Assembly: GCF_013409995.1 (NCBI RefSeq)
Contig: NZ_JACCBX010000013.1
Coordinates: forward strand, 1-64,000
DNA: 64,000 nucleotides
Direction: 5' to 3'
DNA from: Neobacillus driksii
Lineage (GTDB): Bacteria; Bacillota; Bacilli; Bacillales; Cytobacillaceae
A model generated the notes under the pieces. That model did not search any database and was not told the origin of the DNA. It saw only the letters and a program-made list of their open reading frames with translations. Within the stretch, counting starts at the first letter, position 1; every line of letters starts with the position of its first letter. The position numbers were made by a program, and so were the translations under genes. Of the stretch, positions 31,797 to 40,339 are shown in pieces.

Positions 31797-33572
31797 TTAT
31801 GCTTGCAGAGGAGCTTTTTCTTCATGCTGTTCAAGCTGCTGAACTTGGAATAATTTATAATAATTACCCTGTTTCGCCATTAAATCTTCATGTTTACCCA
31901 CTTCGACAATTTGACCGTGTTCGATTAAGACAATTCGATCAGCATGAGTGATGGTGGATAAACGGTGAGCTACAACAAAGGTCGTCCGATCCTTAGCCAG
32001 CTTATCAAGGGCCTCTTGAATAAGGTGTTCACTTTCTAAATCTAGTGCTGAAGTTGCTTCATCTAGGATCAAGATAGGAGGATTACGTAAAAATACTCGA
32101 GCTATTGCCACTCTTTGCTTTTGTCCTCCAGATAGCTTTACGCCTCTTTCTCCGACCTTCGTATCATATCCATATGCTAGATTCTCAATAAAATCATGCG
32201 CATTGGCCGCTTTTGCTGCTTGATATACTTCTTCATCCGTTGCACCAGGTTTTCCTAATAAGATATTGTTCTTTACAGAATCACTAAATAAGATATTATC
32301 CTGAAAAACTACCCCTATTTTATCCCTTAAGGATTGAACCTGGAAATGGCGGATATCCACTCCATCTAAGAGAATTTTTCCGTCCGTGATATCGTAGAAA
32401 CGAGGAATCAGGCTGACAAGCGTCGACTTGCCTCCTCCGCTCATCCCAACAAGGGCAATGGTCTCACCCTTTTTTACATCAAGATTGATGTTTTTCAGAA
32501 TCATTTCCTCTGATTCATTGTAGGTAAATTGAACATGATCAAACGTAATGTCTCCCTTCACATCCTTGCACTCAACCGCATTGGGAGAATCGACAATATC
32601 ATATTTTTCATCGAGGAATTCAAATACTCTGTCCATAGAGGCGAATGACTGTGTTAAGGTTGTTGAAGAGTTCACAAGCCTTCTTAACGGATTGTACAAT
32701 TTATCAACATAAGCAAAAAACGCCATCATTGTTCCCAGTGATAAATCTCCTTGAATAACAAGGTAGGCAGAGTAGCCAATAACGAGCAAAGGTGCAACAT
32801 CCGTAATCGTGTTAACGGCTGCAAATGCCTTCGCATTCCAGCTGGTGTGTTCTAAGGCTTTATCTAAAAAGTTTTTATTTTGTTTATCAAACTGTGTCTG
32901 CTCAAACTCATCGATTGCAAAGCTTTTTATGACGGGCATTCCTTGCACACGTTCATGGAGGTAGCTCTGAACCTCAGAAAGTGCTTGAGAACGAGACTTT
33001 GTGAGTTTACGTAAATTACCAAAAAAGTATTTGATTGAAAATGCATATAGCGGAAATAACAAAATTGAAACCACTGATAGACTGACATTCATATAAAACA
33101 TAATAATTATTGCGATAACAATTGTGGCGATATCGAGCCAAAGATTCATTAAACCAGTGATTACAAATGTTTTTGTCTGCTCAACATCATTTATAACGCG
33201 TGAAATGACTTCTCCTGTTCGAGTATTAGCAAAATACTTAAAGCTGAGTTTCTGGATATGTGTATACATACGGTCACGGATATCGTATAGAATTTTACTT
33301 GATGTCCATTGGGCGAAATATTGGCGGTAATATTCAATCGGCGGTCTTAAAACAACAAAAACAACGATCATTACCCCCATAATTAGAAGTAATTTTTCTA
33401 GTTTCTCATCGTTGGCTAAACTACCATTGCCAATGATATCATCCACTACATACTTAATGAGCATGGGAATGATAAGCGGGATGGCGAATTTTACAACCCC
33501 GATAATAATCGTCCCAATAATTTGAAGGCGATATGGCTTAACAAATTCGAGATATCTGCGAACACTGCTCAA
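31797..33572 (-). CDS. ygaD: ABC exporter, fused membrane and ATPase half-transporter
   Basis: 591 residues. Six membrane helices (about 15-300) precede an ATPase domain with Walker A GMSGGGKST (about 374-382), signature LSGGQKQR (about 480), Walker B ILILDEATSALD (about 500) and H-loop AHRLST. It is a type IV exporter half-transporter, likely a homodimer, related to multidrug and lipid exporters. The start is TTG with AAGGGGG seven bases upstream. It is in the ygaD position of the B. subtilis order, followed by ygaC upstream on the same strand. Confidence 0.92.
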   Translation of the reverse strand: MSSVRRYLEFVKPYRLQIIGTIIIGVVKFAIPLIIPMLIKYVVDDIIGNGSLANDEKLEKLLLIMGVMIVVFVVLRPPIEYYRQYFAQWTSSKILYDIRDRMYTHIQKLSFKYFANTRTGEVISRVINDVEQTKTFVITGLMNLWLDIATIVIAIIIMFYMNVSLSVVSILLFPLYAFSIKYFFGNLRKLTKSRSQALSEVQSYLHERVQGMPVIKSFAIDEFEQTQFDKQNKNFLDKALEHTSWNAKAFAAVNTITDVAPLLVIGYSAYLVIQGDLSLGTMMAFFAYVDKLYNPLRRLVNSSTTLTQSFASMDRVFEFLDEKYDIVDSPNAVECKDVKGDITFDHVQFTYNESEEMILKNINLDVKKGETIALVGMSGGGKSTLVSLIPRFYDITDGKILLDGVDIRHFQVQSLRDKIGVVFQDNILFSDSVKNNILLGKPGATDEEVYQAAKAANAHDFIENLAYGYDTKVGERGVKLSGGQKQRVAIARVFLRNPPILILDEATSALDLESEHLIQEALDKLAKDRTTFVVAHRLSTITHADRIVLIEHGQIVEVGKHEDLMAKQGNYYKLFQVQQLEQHEEKAPLQA

Positions 33573-33612
33573 GATTGGCCCCCTTTCCTGCTGTGCACTT
33601 TAATATGAACAG

Positions 33613-33668
33613 GGAAAGATGATGAAGGCAGCTACGAATTACTGTGTAGGTGCCTTCATCATCTTTCC
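33613..33668 (-). repeat. Perfect 18-bp inverted repeat between ygaC and ygaD
   Basis: GGAAAGATGATGAAGGCA (33613-33630) is the exact reverse complement of 33651-33668; inside, CTAC/GTAG extends the stem to about 22 bp. No T run follows on either strand, so it is not a classical terminator. It sits 41 bases upstream of the ygaD start, in its leader if ygaC and ygaD are co-transcribed. Confidence 0.85.
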
Positions 33669-33690
33669 ATGCGAATTGAAGCATTTTCCA

Positions 33691-34221
33691 TTAACGTCTG
33701 TAAGTTAAGTAACGCTCGTACCAGATATCAATAAAATCAGGTGCAAATGGTCCTTTGCGCTGCCGGATCCAATGAATGAGCTTCTCAACATTTCTTTTTA
33801 AAATTTGGTCAATTACTTCGGGATATTTCATCTCACGACGGTGACGTTCATATTCATCTTCGTCTAACAAATTAAACGTCATATCAGGGAATACCTTGAT
33901 ATCAAGGTCATAATCAATATATTTAACTGCTTCACCATCAAAGATAAATGGTGAGCTGAGATTACAATAGTAGTAAATACCATCTTCACGAATCATTCCA
34001 ATAATATTAAACCAGTATTGTGAATGAAAATAACAAATTGCTGGTTCCCTTGTAATCCACGTTCTTCCATCTGATTCCGTTACAATTGTGCGATCATTCC
34101 CGCCAATTACTAAATTTTGGGATCCCTTTAAAACGGTCGTTTCTTCCCAGACGCGATGGATGTGCCCATTGTGTTTATAGCTATGTATTTGTATCGGTTC
34201 TCCTTCGATGGGTACGCCCAT
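33691..34221 (-). CDS. ygaC: Nucleoside tri-/diphosphate phosphatase, UPF0374/DUF402 (YgaC)
   Basis: 176 residues, beta-barrel DUF402 fold. The sequence IQIHSYKHNGHIHRVW at the start, the central YYCNLSSPF and the YDLDIKVFPD acidic motif match the UPF0374 family, whose Staphylococcus member Ntdp hydrolyses nucleoside tri- and diphosphates with divalent metal. It lies in the B. subtilis order ygaB-ygaC-ygaD. The ribosome site is AGGAAGAAGGGGAG upstream of the ATG. Confidence 0.93.
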   Translation of the reverse strand: MGVPIEGEPIQIHSYKHNGHIHRVWEETTVLKGSQNLVIGGNDRTIVTESDGRTWITREPAICYFHSQYWFNIIGMIREDGIYYYCNLSSPFIFDGEAVKYIDYDLDIKVFPDMTFNLLDEDEYERHRREMKYPEVIDQILKRNVEKLIHWIRQRKGPFAPDFIDIWYERYLTYRR

Positions 34222-34343
34222 GATTCTCCCCTTCTTCCTTCCTAAACGCTTTGTAACCTATATTCCTGCACTTAAACGACAAATGGTAACAAATCATTTA
34301 CTATTTCTTATTATTATAACGGTTGAATAAAGAATTTAAAACA

Positions 34344-34371
34344 AAAGAGCCATTGATTTCAATGACTCTTT
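34344..34371 (-). terminator. ygaB terminator
   Basis: AAAGAGCCATTG (34344-34355) and CAATGACTCTTT (34360-34371); on the minus strand it is followed by TTGTTTTAAA. It lies 40 bases past the ygaB stop. Confidence 0.8.
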
Positions 34372-34412
34372 GAAAAAAATTGCATATTTTTAACTATTTT
34401 TTCATTTTTCAC

Positions 34413-34670
34413 CTATATTGAAGGCTCTAAGTCAGTTTCACGATAAGATTGAATCACTTCTTCTGTTTGTTTTTCAAAAATTTCCTGAATTTCTTTTAGC
34501 TCTTTTTTCATTTGATTGATATCAAACTGGACACTTTCTAACTCTGTTTCGTTTTGTAAAATCTGTAGTTGTTGTTCGATTTCCTGACAACGTTCAAGTT
34601 CGCCCTGAAGGTATAGTAACTTTTCCATTGTCATCATCTGCTCAGATACTAAACGGTTAAAATGATCCAT
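34413..34670 (-). CDS. ygaB: YgaB family coiled-coil protein
   Basis: 85 residues, strongly helical with heptad-like leucine and glutamate spacing over about residues 5-75 (coiled coil). No catalytic motif. It corresponds by position, between sspE and ygaC, to ygaB of B. subtilis, a short protein of unknown function. AGGCGGTG lies before the ATG. Confidence 0.82.
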   Translation of the reverse strand: MDHFNRLVSEQMMTMEKLLYLQGELERCQEIEQQLQILQNETELESVQFDINQMKKELKEIQEIFEKQTEEVIQSYRETDLEPSI

Positions 34671-34787
34671 TTACCACACCGCCTTATTTTTTCTATCTAA
34701 TATGTATTCTTTAACAAATAAATATATCCTTTGACTAGTTATGTAGAGTAAGAAGAAGTTTTGTCGAAATGTTTTTTTCACATGAAG

Positions 34788-34815
34788 AAGACGCTCTTTC
34801 GAATGAGAGCGCCTT
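34788..34815 (-). terminator. sspE terminator
   Basis: The minus-strand stem AAGGCGCTCT / AGAGCGTCTT includes one G-U pair, with loop CATTCGAA. The tail is TCTTCTTC rather than a pure T run, so efficiency is uncertain. Confidence 0.6.
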
Positions 34816-34830
34816 CTGATTAAGAATTTA

Positions 34831-35166
34831 TTAGCTTTGACCAAATTGACCAGAATTTCCTTGGCCTTTGTTAGCTTGAGATTGCTGATTTTGTCTTCTA
34901 ACTTCAGCAGCATCTGTTTGGCTAGCGAATTCAGTGCCGAATTGACCAGCTGAACCAGTAGCTCCAGCAGTTCCAGCAGAACCTTGACCGCTTTGAGATT
35001 GCTGATTTTGTCTTCTTACTTCTGCAGCATCTGTTTGGCTAGCGAATTCAGTGCCAAATTGACCAGCTGAACCTTGACCTTGAGATTGAGCATTTTGTTG
35101 TCTAACCTCTTGGATGTTAGTTCCAGCAGAAGTTTTGTTTGGTTGTTGATTGAAGTTGTTTGCCAT
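34831..35166 (-). CDS. sspE: Gamma-type small acid-soluble spore protein
   Basis: 111 residues from the ATG at 35166, which has GGAGGTG just upstream. Rich in Gln, Asn, Ser, Gly and Ala and nearly free of aromatics. Two long near-identical repeats contain GQFGTEFASQTDAAEVRRQN, where the TEFASQT part is the GPR spore-protease cleavage motif of SASP. Gamma SASP do not bind DNA but are an amino acid store degraded in germination. Expression in the forespore (sigma-G) is expected from the family. It lies between fabL and ygaB as in B. subtilis. Confidence 0.95.
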   Translation of the reverse strand: MANNFNQQPNKTSAGTNIQEVRQQNAQSQGQGSAGQFGTEFASQTDAAEVRRQNQQSQSGQGSAGTAGATGSAGQFGTEFASQTDAAEVRRQNQQSQANKGQGNSGQFGQS

Positions 35167-35242
35167 TTTAATCACCTCCACAAAAATTAAGATACCCAGG
35201 AGGTGAGGAGACTATCCAAAAAAATTACAAAATAATTTTTCG

Positions 35243-35992
35243 TTACACTAATAACGAAATTCCCCCATCGACAATAATTGTTTGCCCCCGAATCATACTA
35301 GATTCTTCTGATAAGAGAAACATGACACAATTTACCATATCTTCGATTTCAACCATTCGTCCCGCAGGGGTTTTCTCCTTTGCTTCCTGAAGAAGCTCTT
35401 CACGATTTGGAAAATGAGTCAATGCCTCTGTGTCAACCGCCCCGCCAGAGACCGCATTAACCACGATATTCTTCGGAGCTAATTCTACAGCTAAATATCT
35501 CGTCAGAGCTTCTAAGGCTGCTTTAGATACCCCAACCACCGTGTAATTTTCTAAATATCGTATAGACCCTAAAGAACTAATGCTGACAATCTTCCCGCCG
35601 CCATTTTTCTCCATTAGTTTGGCCGCTTCTTGGGCACAGAATAATAATGCTTTACTGTTAATATTTAAGGTCCAATCCCAGTGATTTTCTTCTAGCTCCA
35701 TAATCGGACGTTGGACTCCAGATGCCGCATTATTAACAAAAATATCCAACCTGCCAAATTCTTCTTCAATTTGTTGGAACATAGACTTAATTTTACTTAC
35801 ATCACCCACATTAGCTTTTACAACTAATACTTTTCTGCCTAAAGCTTCAATCTCTTCTGCTACTTTGAGTGCAGAACTTTTACTTCTTGCATAATTAATG
35901 ACGATGTCATACCCAGCTTGAGCCAACCTTAAGGCTGTGGCTTTCCCTATTCCTCTGCTGCTTCCTGTGATTAGTGCTACTTTTTGTGTCAT
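35243..35992 (-). CDS. fabL: Enoyl-[acyl-carrier-protein] reductase III (FabL)
   Basis: 249 residues, short-chain dehydrogenase fold. GSSRGIGKAT binds NADPH; NNAASGVQRP and the active-site region SLGSIRYLENYTVVGVSK match B. subtilis FabL closely, with the tyrosine and lysine of the YxxxxxxxK arrangement typical of enoyl reductases. It catalyses the last step of fatty-acid elongation. The ATG at 35992 follows AAAGGA at nine bases; an upstream in-frame ATG at 36016 is less likely. Neighbours sspE and yfhS match the known order. Confidence 0.95.
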   Translation of the reverse strand: MTQKVALITGSSRGIGKATALRLAQAGYDIVINYARSKSSALKVAEEIEALGRKVLVVKANVGDVSKIKSMFQQIEEEFGRLDIFVNNAASGVQRPIMELEENHWDWTLNINSKALLFCAQEAAKLMEKNGGGKIVSISSLGSIRYLENYTVVGVSKAALEALTRYLAVELAPKNIVVNAVSGGAVDTEALTHFPNREELLQEAKEKTPAGRMVEIEDMVNCVMFLLSEESSMIRGQTIIVDGGISLLV

Positions 35993-36103
35993 ATATGTTA
36001 TTCCTTTCATAAACAAGTTTTTGTATTCATTTTAGCGTTTTAATGTATAGATGACAATCGATTACAAAACCTAAGGCTATTAAAATGAGAAAGGAAGACG
36101 ATT

Positions 36104-36328
36104 ATGTATGTAGGACGGGATATGACAGAACTTTCTATGGTCTCGAAAGCCGAATGGAGGGACAGCGAACTCGCCTTCTTTCATCACTCATTGCAGCAAA
36201 TTGCACCGTACTTAAATAGCGAAGGCGTCACGATTCATCGTGAAATCATTGAAGAAATTGAAAACCGCGGCGGGATCAAGCGTCAAGAAGCGGATTATAC
36301 ACACGGAACGAAAATTAGTTATGATTAA
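36104..36328 (+). CDS. yfhS: YfhS family small protein
   Basis: 74 residues, soluble, acidic, no recognised domain. It starts MYVGRDMTELSMV. It lies between fabL and mutY, transcribed opposite to both, which is the position of yfhS in B. subtilis. AAAGGAAG precedes the ATG. Function unknown. Confidence 0.85.
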   Translation: MYVGRDMTELSMVSKAEWRDSELAFFHHSLQQIAPYLNSEGVTIHREIIEEIENRGGIKRQEADYTHGTKISYD

Positions 36329-36376
36329 TGTTATTATCATCTTGGCTTATTAGGTTTCCTTCCCAAATAAACCTAT

Positions 36377-36412
36377 AAAAAAATGACTATCATATTGTTG
36401 ATAGTCATTTTT
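36377..36412. terminator. Bidirectional terminator after yfhS
   Basis: AAAAAAATGACTATCA / TTGATAGTCATTTTT forms a long stem with A/T flanks. It would also stop minus-strand transcription from the DUF421 pseudogene. Confidence 0.88.
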
Positions 36413-37109
36413 AATGGTGATAACTGTGAATTTTACAATCAATAAAAAGTGTGCCGTCCGGTTGGATTTCTGCATAAAAAACATCTGATACCGAATTAAC
36501 CCTAGCCGTTAGAAGTTCATGTTGCAGCCAATCCGTACTCAGGTGTAATCTTTTCAGATTTTCGATATTAATGTTACCATCCAGAATCACTGCAGTTGGC
36601 AGAGGGTATTCTTTTTTTCTATTCTCAATGTTCATATCCCCTTTTGTTAAAGGCTCACCAGATTCCTTCTTCATGACTGAGATTTTCCCATCTGTTTCAA
36701 ATATGGCATATTCTACATCTGCCATCGAAAAAACGTCTTTTTGTCTAAGCATTGCCCTTAACGAATCCAAATCCAATCTACTCTTTCGAAGGGCTTGTTC
36801 CATGATCTTTCCTTGTTTAACCAGGAGTAAAGGTTCACCGACGAGAAACTTTCTAGCATTTAAGGATTTAATATCTATATAACCCATTAAAAGTGTATAA
36901 ATACTCCATCCAGCTAGAGCAATTAGGCCATTACGAATACTTAGCTGGTGGTCAACTACAAGGCTTGCCGCTATTTATCCAATTGCTATAGCCGAAACAA
37001 AATTGAAAAAAGTCATTTGACTTATCTCTTTTCTCCCCATTATCCTAGTTAGTAAAAATAATACAAAAAAACCTAATGTTATCCTTAATATCAAGGTGTG
37101 TAATTCCAT
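36411..37109 (-). pseudogene. DUF421 (YetF-like) membrane protein with a premature stop
   Basis: Reading the minus strand from the ATG at 37109 gives the N-terminal DUF421 membrane region (MELHTLILRITLG..., SQMTFFNFVSAIAIG), then a TAA at codon 45 (36975-36977), then in the same frame IAASLVVDHQ, the remaining helix and the intact soluble YetF domain to 36411. Without the stop it would be 232 residues, normal for YetF. The stop falls at a position where relatives have Ser or Thr. A shorter product from the internal ATG at 36887 would lack the membrane anchor. Confidence 0.85.
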
Positions 37110-37229
37110 GCATTCACCAAATTTCTTTTTTATTAAGTAAGACGTATTGCTTATAACTTGCCAATTTTAACTATATATATTCGTTGCTCAAAGCGTTACA
37201 GTAATTGAAGGAATGAGGGTTTTATTGAT

Positions 37230-37257
37230 AAAAAAAACACCGCAAAAAGCGGTGTAA
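37230..37257 (-). terminator. mutY terminator
   Basis: On the minus strand ACACCGC-TTTTT-GCGGTGT is followed by eight T, 25 bases after the mutY stop. Confidence 0.93.
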
Positions 37258-37280
37258 ATTTATTTAAGTGCTAAATATTT

Positions 37281-38372
37281 TTAGTATCCATCATAGAGTT
37301 TAAGCATTTTATGAAAAGAAACTGGAAAGGCATGCTGTTCTATTTCATCTAAGGTGATAAATTTCCATTCATTATTCCCCGAAAAACCTGCTCCAATTGT
37401 GCCTATATATAGACGGATATTCCAGACTAAGTGGGAAAAAATGTGTTCTATTTGACCAATATTCTTTTCTAACTTAATATTCATATCAAATGTTTCTCTG
37501 AATAGGTCCGCAATTTGGGCACGTTCCATCACAATTGGTTGATGAAGTTCAACATTTGGAAGTTCCCATAAATTCGCTAGCAACCCATTTTCAGGACGTT
37601 TATGAATCAATATCTTTCCATTGTTATCATTCACAATAATTGCAGCAAGTTCCACATTTCTTTGTGTGTTCTTTTTCGTTTTGATGGGAAGTTCTGTCTC
37701 TACTCCCTCATGAAATCCTTGGCAATGATCCCGTACAGGGCAGAGTAGACAAGAAGGTGATGTAGGCGTGCAGATTAATGCACCAAGTTCCATTAATGCC
37801 TGATTAAAGGCAGATGGCTCATCATGGGAGATAACCTGCCTAACAGCTTCTTCGAATACCTTCCTAGTTGATGGCTTCGCGATATCCTCCCAAATCGATA
37901 AGATTCTTGATAATACCCTCATCACGTTACCATCTACCGCAGGTTCAGGGATCCCATAGGCAATACTTAAGATGGCGCCGGCAGTGTAGGGACCAACCCC
38001 TTTAAGGTTTGAAATCTCTTTTGGTGTATCGGGTACCTTACCATCATATTTTGTGTTAACTTCCTTTACAGCAGAATGTAAATTTCTTACACGCGAATAA
38101 TACCCTAGTCCTTCCCACGCTTTTAGAACTTTATCTTCATTTGCGTTTGCCAAATCTTCTATTGTTGGAAACCATTCAATAAATCGATTAAAATAAGGAA
38201 TAACCGTATCCACTCGTGTTTGCTGCAACATAATTTCTGAGACCCATACTTTATATGGATCCTGGTCTTTTCTCCATGGCAGGTCACGTTGTTCAGCTTT
38301 AAACCAAGATATTAAATCTTCCTGAAAATTTTTTATTGAGATATTTTCTATATTTTTCAACTCATTTACCAT
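37281..38372 (-). CDS. mutY: A/G-specific adenine DNA glycosylase MutY
   Basis: 363 residues. The helix-hairpin-helix LKGVGPYTAG (about 123-132) and catalytic D147 in PAVDGNV, with E46 in SEIMLQQT, form the active site that removes adenine opposite 8-oxoguanine. Four cysteines C201, C208, C211 and C217 hold the 4Fe-4S cluster. The C-terminal NUDIX-like domain (about 235-355) recognises oxoG. The start follows GGAGGA. The gene lies between yfhS and yfhP as in B. subtilis. Confidence 0.96.
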   Translation of the reverse strand: MVNELKNIENISIKNFQEDLISWFKAEQRDLPWRKDQDPYKVWVSEIMLQQTRVDTVIPYFNRFIEWFPTIEDLANANEDKVLKAWEGLGYYSRVRNLHSAVKEVNTKYDGKVPDTPKEISNLKGVGPYTAGAILSIAYGIPEPAVDGNVMRVLSRILSIWEDIAKPSTRKVFEEAVRQVISHDEPSAFNQALMELGALICTPTSPSCLLCPVRDHCQGFHEGVETELPIKTKKNTQRNVELAAIIVNDNNGKILIHKRPENGLLANLWELPNVELHQPIVMERAQIADLFRETFDMNIKLEKNIGQIEHIFSHLVWNIRLYIGTIGAGFSGNNEWKFITLDEIEQHAFPVSFHKMLKLYDGY

Positions 38373-38471
38373 TACAAAAGTTCCTCCAACCTGTTAAACA
38401 AAACAAAATAAGGGAATATAATAATAAGCATTTTTTAACGATAAGCCATATTGTATGTTTTGACAAGAAAA

Positions 38472-38650
38472 AAGAAAAGCGGAAGCGCCTTCGGAACAAG
38501 CACAGCTTGTTCCTGCGAGGATCATTCAAGGAAGCTTTCCTTAGTGTACAGGGGCGACAGGCATAAGACGAGCCGGCGGGAAGGTTGTTCTTTAACCTGC
38601 CTGACGGATTGGCTTATGACCCCGAGCCCCTAGGCTGCTTGCGCTAGACA
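38472..38650. repeat. Chimeric Bacillaceae intergenic repeat
   Basis: The outer parts (AGCGGAAGCGCCTT at about 38476 and the right end to GCGCTAGACA at 38650, with the CATAAG...CTTATG stem at about 38560-38617) resemble a repeat common between Bacillus genes. The part at 38490-38545 instead holds GGAACAAGC/GCTTGTTCC and a CTTTCCTTAGTG segment also found in the element at 42360-42600, as if one repeat were inserted in or recombined with another. No coding capacity. Confidence 0.7.
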
Positions 38651-38675
38651 TATTATTAAAGGAGGATTTTTCCTT

Positions 38676-39656
38676 TTGGATACTGGAACTCATGTTGTAA
38701 TGGGAATTGCCCTTGGCGGTCTTGCCACTCTTGACCCAGTGGTAGCTAGTAACTCTGCAACCGCGACGAGTGTACTAATTGCTACCATCGCTGGATCACA
38801 AATACCTGATATTGATACCGTTTTAAAGTTAAGAAACAATGCGATTTATATTCGTAACCATCGAGGTGTCACCCATTCGATACCAGCTGTACTCTTATGG
38901 CCACTTATACTATTAGCTGTGATATTCCCTTTTTTCCCAGGGGCCAATCTTCTCCACCTGTGGGGCTGGACATTTGCAGCAGTTTTCATCCATGTTTTTG
39001 TTGATATATTTAATGCTTATGGGACACAAGCGCTCCGGCCTTTTACCTCTAAATGGGTAGCACTTGGTGTCATTAATACCTTTGACCCGATCATTTTTGG
39101 AATTCACGTCGCAGCCATCGTAATTTGGGTTATCGGCGCAGATCCTGGTTATACCTTTTTATGGATGTTCGTTATTTTAATTGGATACTATTTGCTTCGA
39201 TTTTACGCCCAAGCGAAAGTACGATCAGCCGTTAGAAAATTAATACCTGATGCCACAGATATCATTACTTCACCTACCATGAAGTTTAACTTCTGGAGAA
39301 TCGCTGCTATGAATGAAAAGGAGTTCTTTGTTGGCAGAGCAATGGGAACAAATATTGTGATATACGATCGTTTTAAGCGCGTACCCGTTCCTAAAACTCC
39401 GGTCCTTGAAGCAGCAAAAAAAGATAGTAATTTGGCTGCCTTTCTATCCTTTTCCCCTGTGTATCGGTGGGAATTAGATGAGTTTGATGACCATTACGAA
39501 GTACGATTTATTGATTTAAGATACCGCAGCAATGGGCATTATCCATTCGTTGCAGTGGTCCAGTTGGATCTGGAGTTAAACCCAATAAGTTCTTATACGG
39601 GCTGGGTGTTCAGTGAAAAGAAACTGCGGAAAAAGCTTAGTATTATTCCAAGTTAA
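38676..39656 (+). CDS. yfhP: Membrane-bound metal-dependent hydrolase YfhP
   Basis: 326 residues of the YdjM/DUF457 family. It starts at TTG (38676) giving MDTGTHVVMG as in B. subtilis YfhP; AAAGGAGG lies ten bases upstream. Conserved histidines in THVVMG and RGVTHS (about 5 and 65) and an Asp in DIDTV are the presumed metal ligands. Four to five membrane helices occupy about residues 65-170, followed by a soluble C-terminal domain. The enzymatic substrate of the family is not known. The gene is bracketed by two copies of an 18-bp repeat fragment. Confidence 0.9.
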   Translation: MDTGTHVVMGIALGGLATLDPVVASNSATATSVLIATIAGSQIPDIDTVLKLRNNAIYIRNHRGVTHSIPAVLLWPLILLAVIFPFFPGANLLHLWGWTFAAVFIHVFVDIFNAYGTQALRPFTSKWVALGVINTFDPIIFGIHVAAIVIWVIGADPGYTFLWMFVILIGYYLLRFYAQAKVRSAVRKLIPDATDIITSPTMKFNFWRIAAMNEKEFFVGRAMGTNIVIYDRFKRVPVPKTPVLEAAKKDSNLAAFLSFSPVYRWELDEFDDHYEVRFIDLRYRSNGHYPFVAVVQLDLELNPISSYTGWVFSEKKLRKKLSIIPS

Positions 39657-39660
39657 ACGA

Positions 39661-39678
39661 GGCTGCTTGCGCTAGACA
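39661..39678. repeat. Second copy of an 18-bp repeat end after yfhP
   Basis: GGCTGCTTGCGCTAGACA here is identical to 38633-38650 upstream of yfhP, so the gene sits between 18-bp direct repeats. It begins four bases after the yfhP stop codon. Confidence 0.85.
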
Positions 39679-39684
39679 ATAAAA

Positions 39685-39710
39685 AAGGCGAGTGACATGG
39701 GTCGCTCGCC
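39685..39710 (-). terminator. yfhJ terminator
   Basis: On the minus strand GGCGAGCGAC-CCAT-GTCACTCGCC (one G-U pair) is followed by six T, immediately downstream of the yfhJ stop. Confidence 0.85.
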
Positions 39711-39712
39711 AT

Positions 39713-39982
39713 TTAATTTATTGTATTTTTATCTTGGATGAGGAAGTCTTTATATTTCGGATTTTTTGCAACAAAATCATGGAGACGGTCGCCATAATTT
39801 TCGATCCATTGTCTAACAATTCTTTCCGTCATTTCGCTGCCAAGATAATCCCTTCCTGCTTTTGCGGCGGTGGTTTCGAAATCCTCCCACATTAATTCAA
39901 CCCATGTCCTAGCTTGATGATAGGAAAGCATCTCATTTTTTTCTAACAAAAGTTTTGCTAATCTTTCATGATAATCGATCAT
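39713..39982 (-). CDS. yfhJ: YfhJ family protein (WVELL domain)
   Basis: 89 residues, soluble, helical. The motif ARTWVELMWEDFE (about 24-36) is the WVELL signature of the YfhJ family, of unknown function and found in spore-formers. It lies next to sspK in the B. subtilis order. The ribosome site AATGAGGTG precedes the ATG. Confidence 0.88.
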   Translation of the reverse strand: MIDYHERLAKLLLEKNEMLSYHQARTWVELMWEDFETTAAKAGRDYLGSEMTERIVRQWIENYGDRLHDFVAKNPKYKDFLIQDKNTIN

Positions 39983-40116
39983 ACATTCACCTCATTGCCA
40001 ATTTCTTATAACATAACCTAACCCTATAATTCGAATACTATTACCACGTGATAAGCACTGGTGTGACGACACTTTGCTATTCATGGTTTCTCATTCCCTT
40101 TTGATGGAGGTACAGC

Positions 40117-40290
40117 ATGAGAAATAAAGAAACCAATTTCCCTAACCAAAACAACAACAAGTTAGAGGGAGAGCCGAGAGCAAAAGCAGAATACGCTTCA
40201 AGAAGAGCCGATGGCACGATTAATACACATCCACAAGAGCGGATGCGTGCTTCTGGTCAGCGTGAAAAGGATACACCTGAATTTTTGTAA
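40117..40290 (+). CDS. sspK: Small acid-soluble spore protein K
   Basis: 57 residues: begins MRNKETNFPNQNNNK, then EPRAKAEYASRRADGTIN and PQERMRASGQ, matching the SspK family of minor spore proteins. It was found by reading the sequence between yfhJ and yfhH. The start is the ATG after GGAGGTACAGC. Expression in the forespore is expected from the family. A terminator follows 20 bases after the stop. Confidence 0.93.
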   Translation: MRNKETNFPNQNNNKLEGEPRAKAEYASRRADGTINTHPQERMRASGQREKDTPEFL

Positions 40291-40308
40291 GCTCTCAAAC
40301 CAACGAGC

Positions 40309-40335
40309 AAACCAGAGACTAGTTCTCTGGTTTGT
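40309..40335 (+). terminator. sspK terminator
   Basis: AACCAGAGA-ACTAG-TTCTCTGGTT followed by TGTTTCTTTATTT. Confidence 0.88.
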
Positions 40336-40339
40336 TTCT

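Noticed and set aside
34671..34913. 80-codon minus-strand frame between sspE and ygaB
   Set aside because: It reads through the 3' end of sspE and its terminator hairpin in another frame, with no ribosome site.
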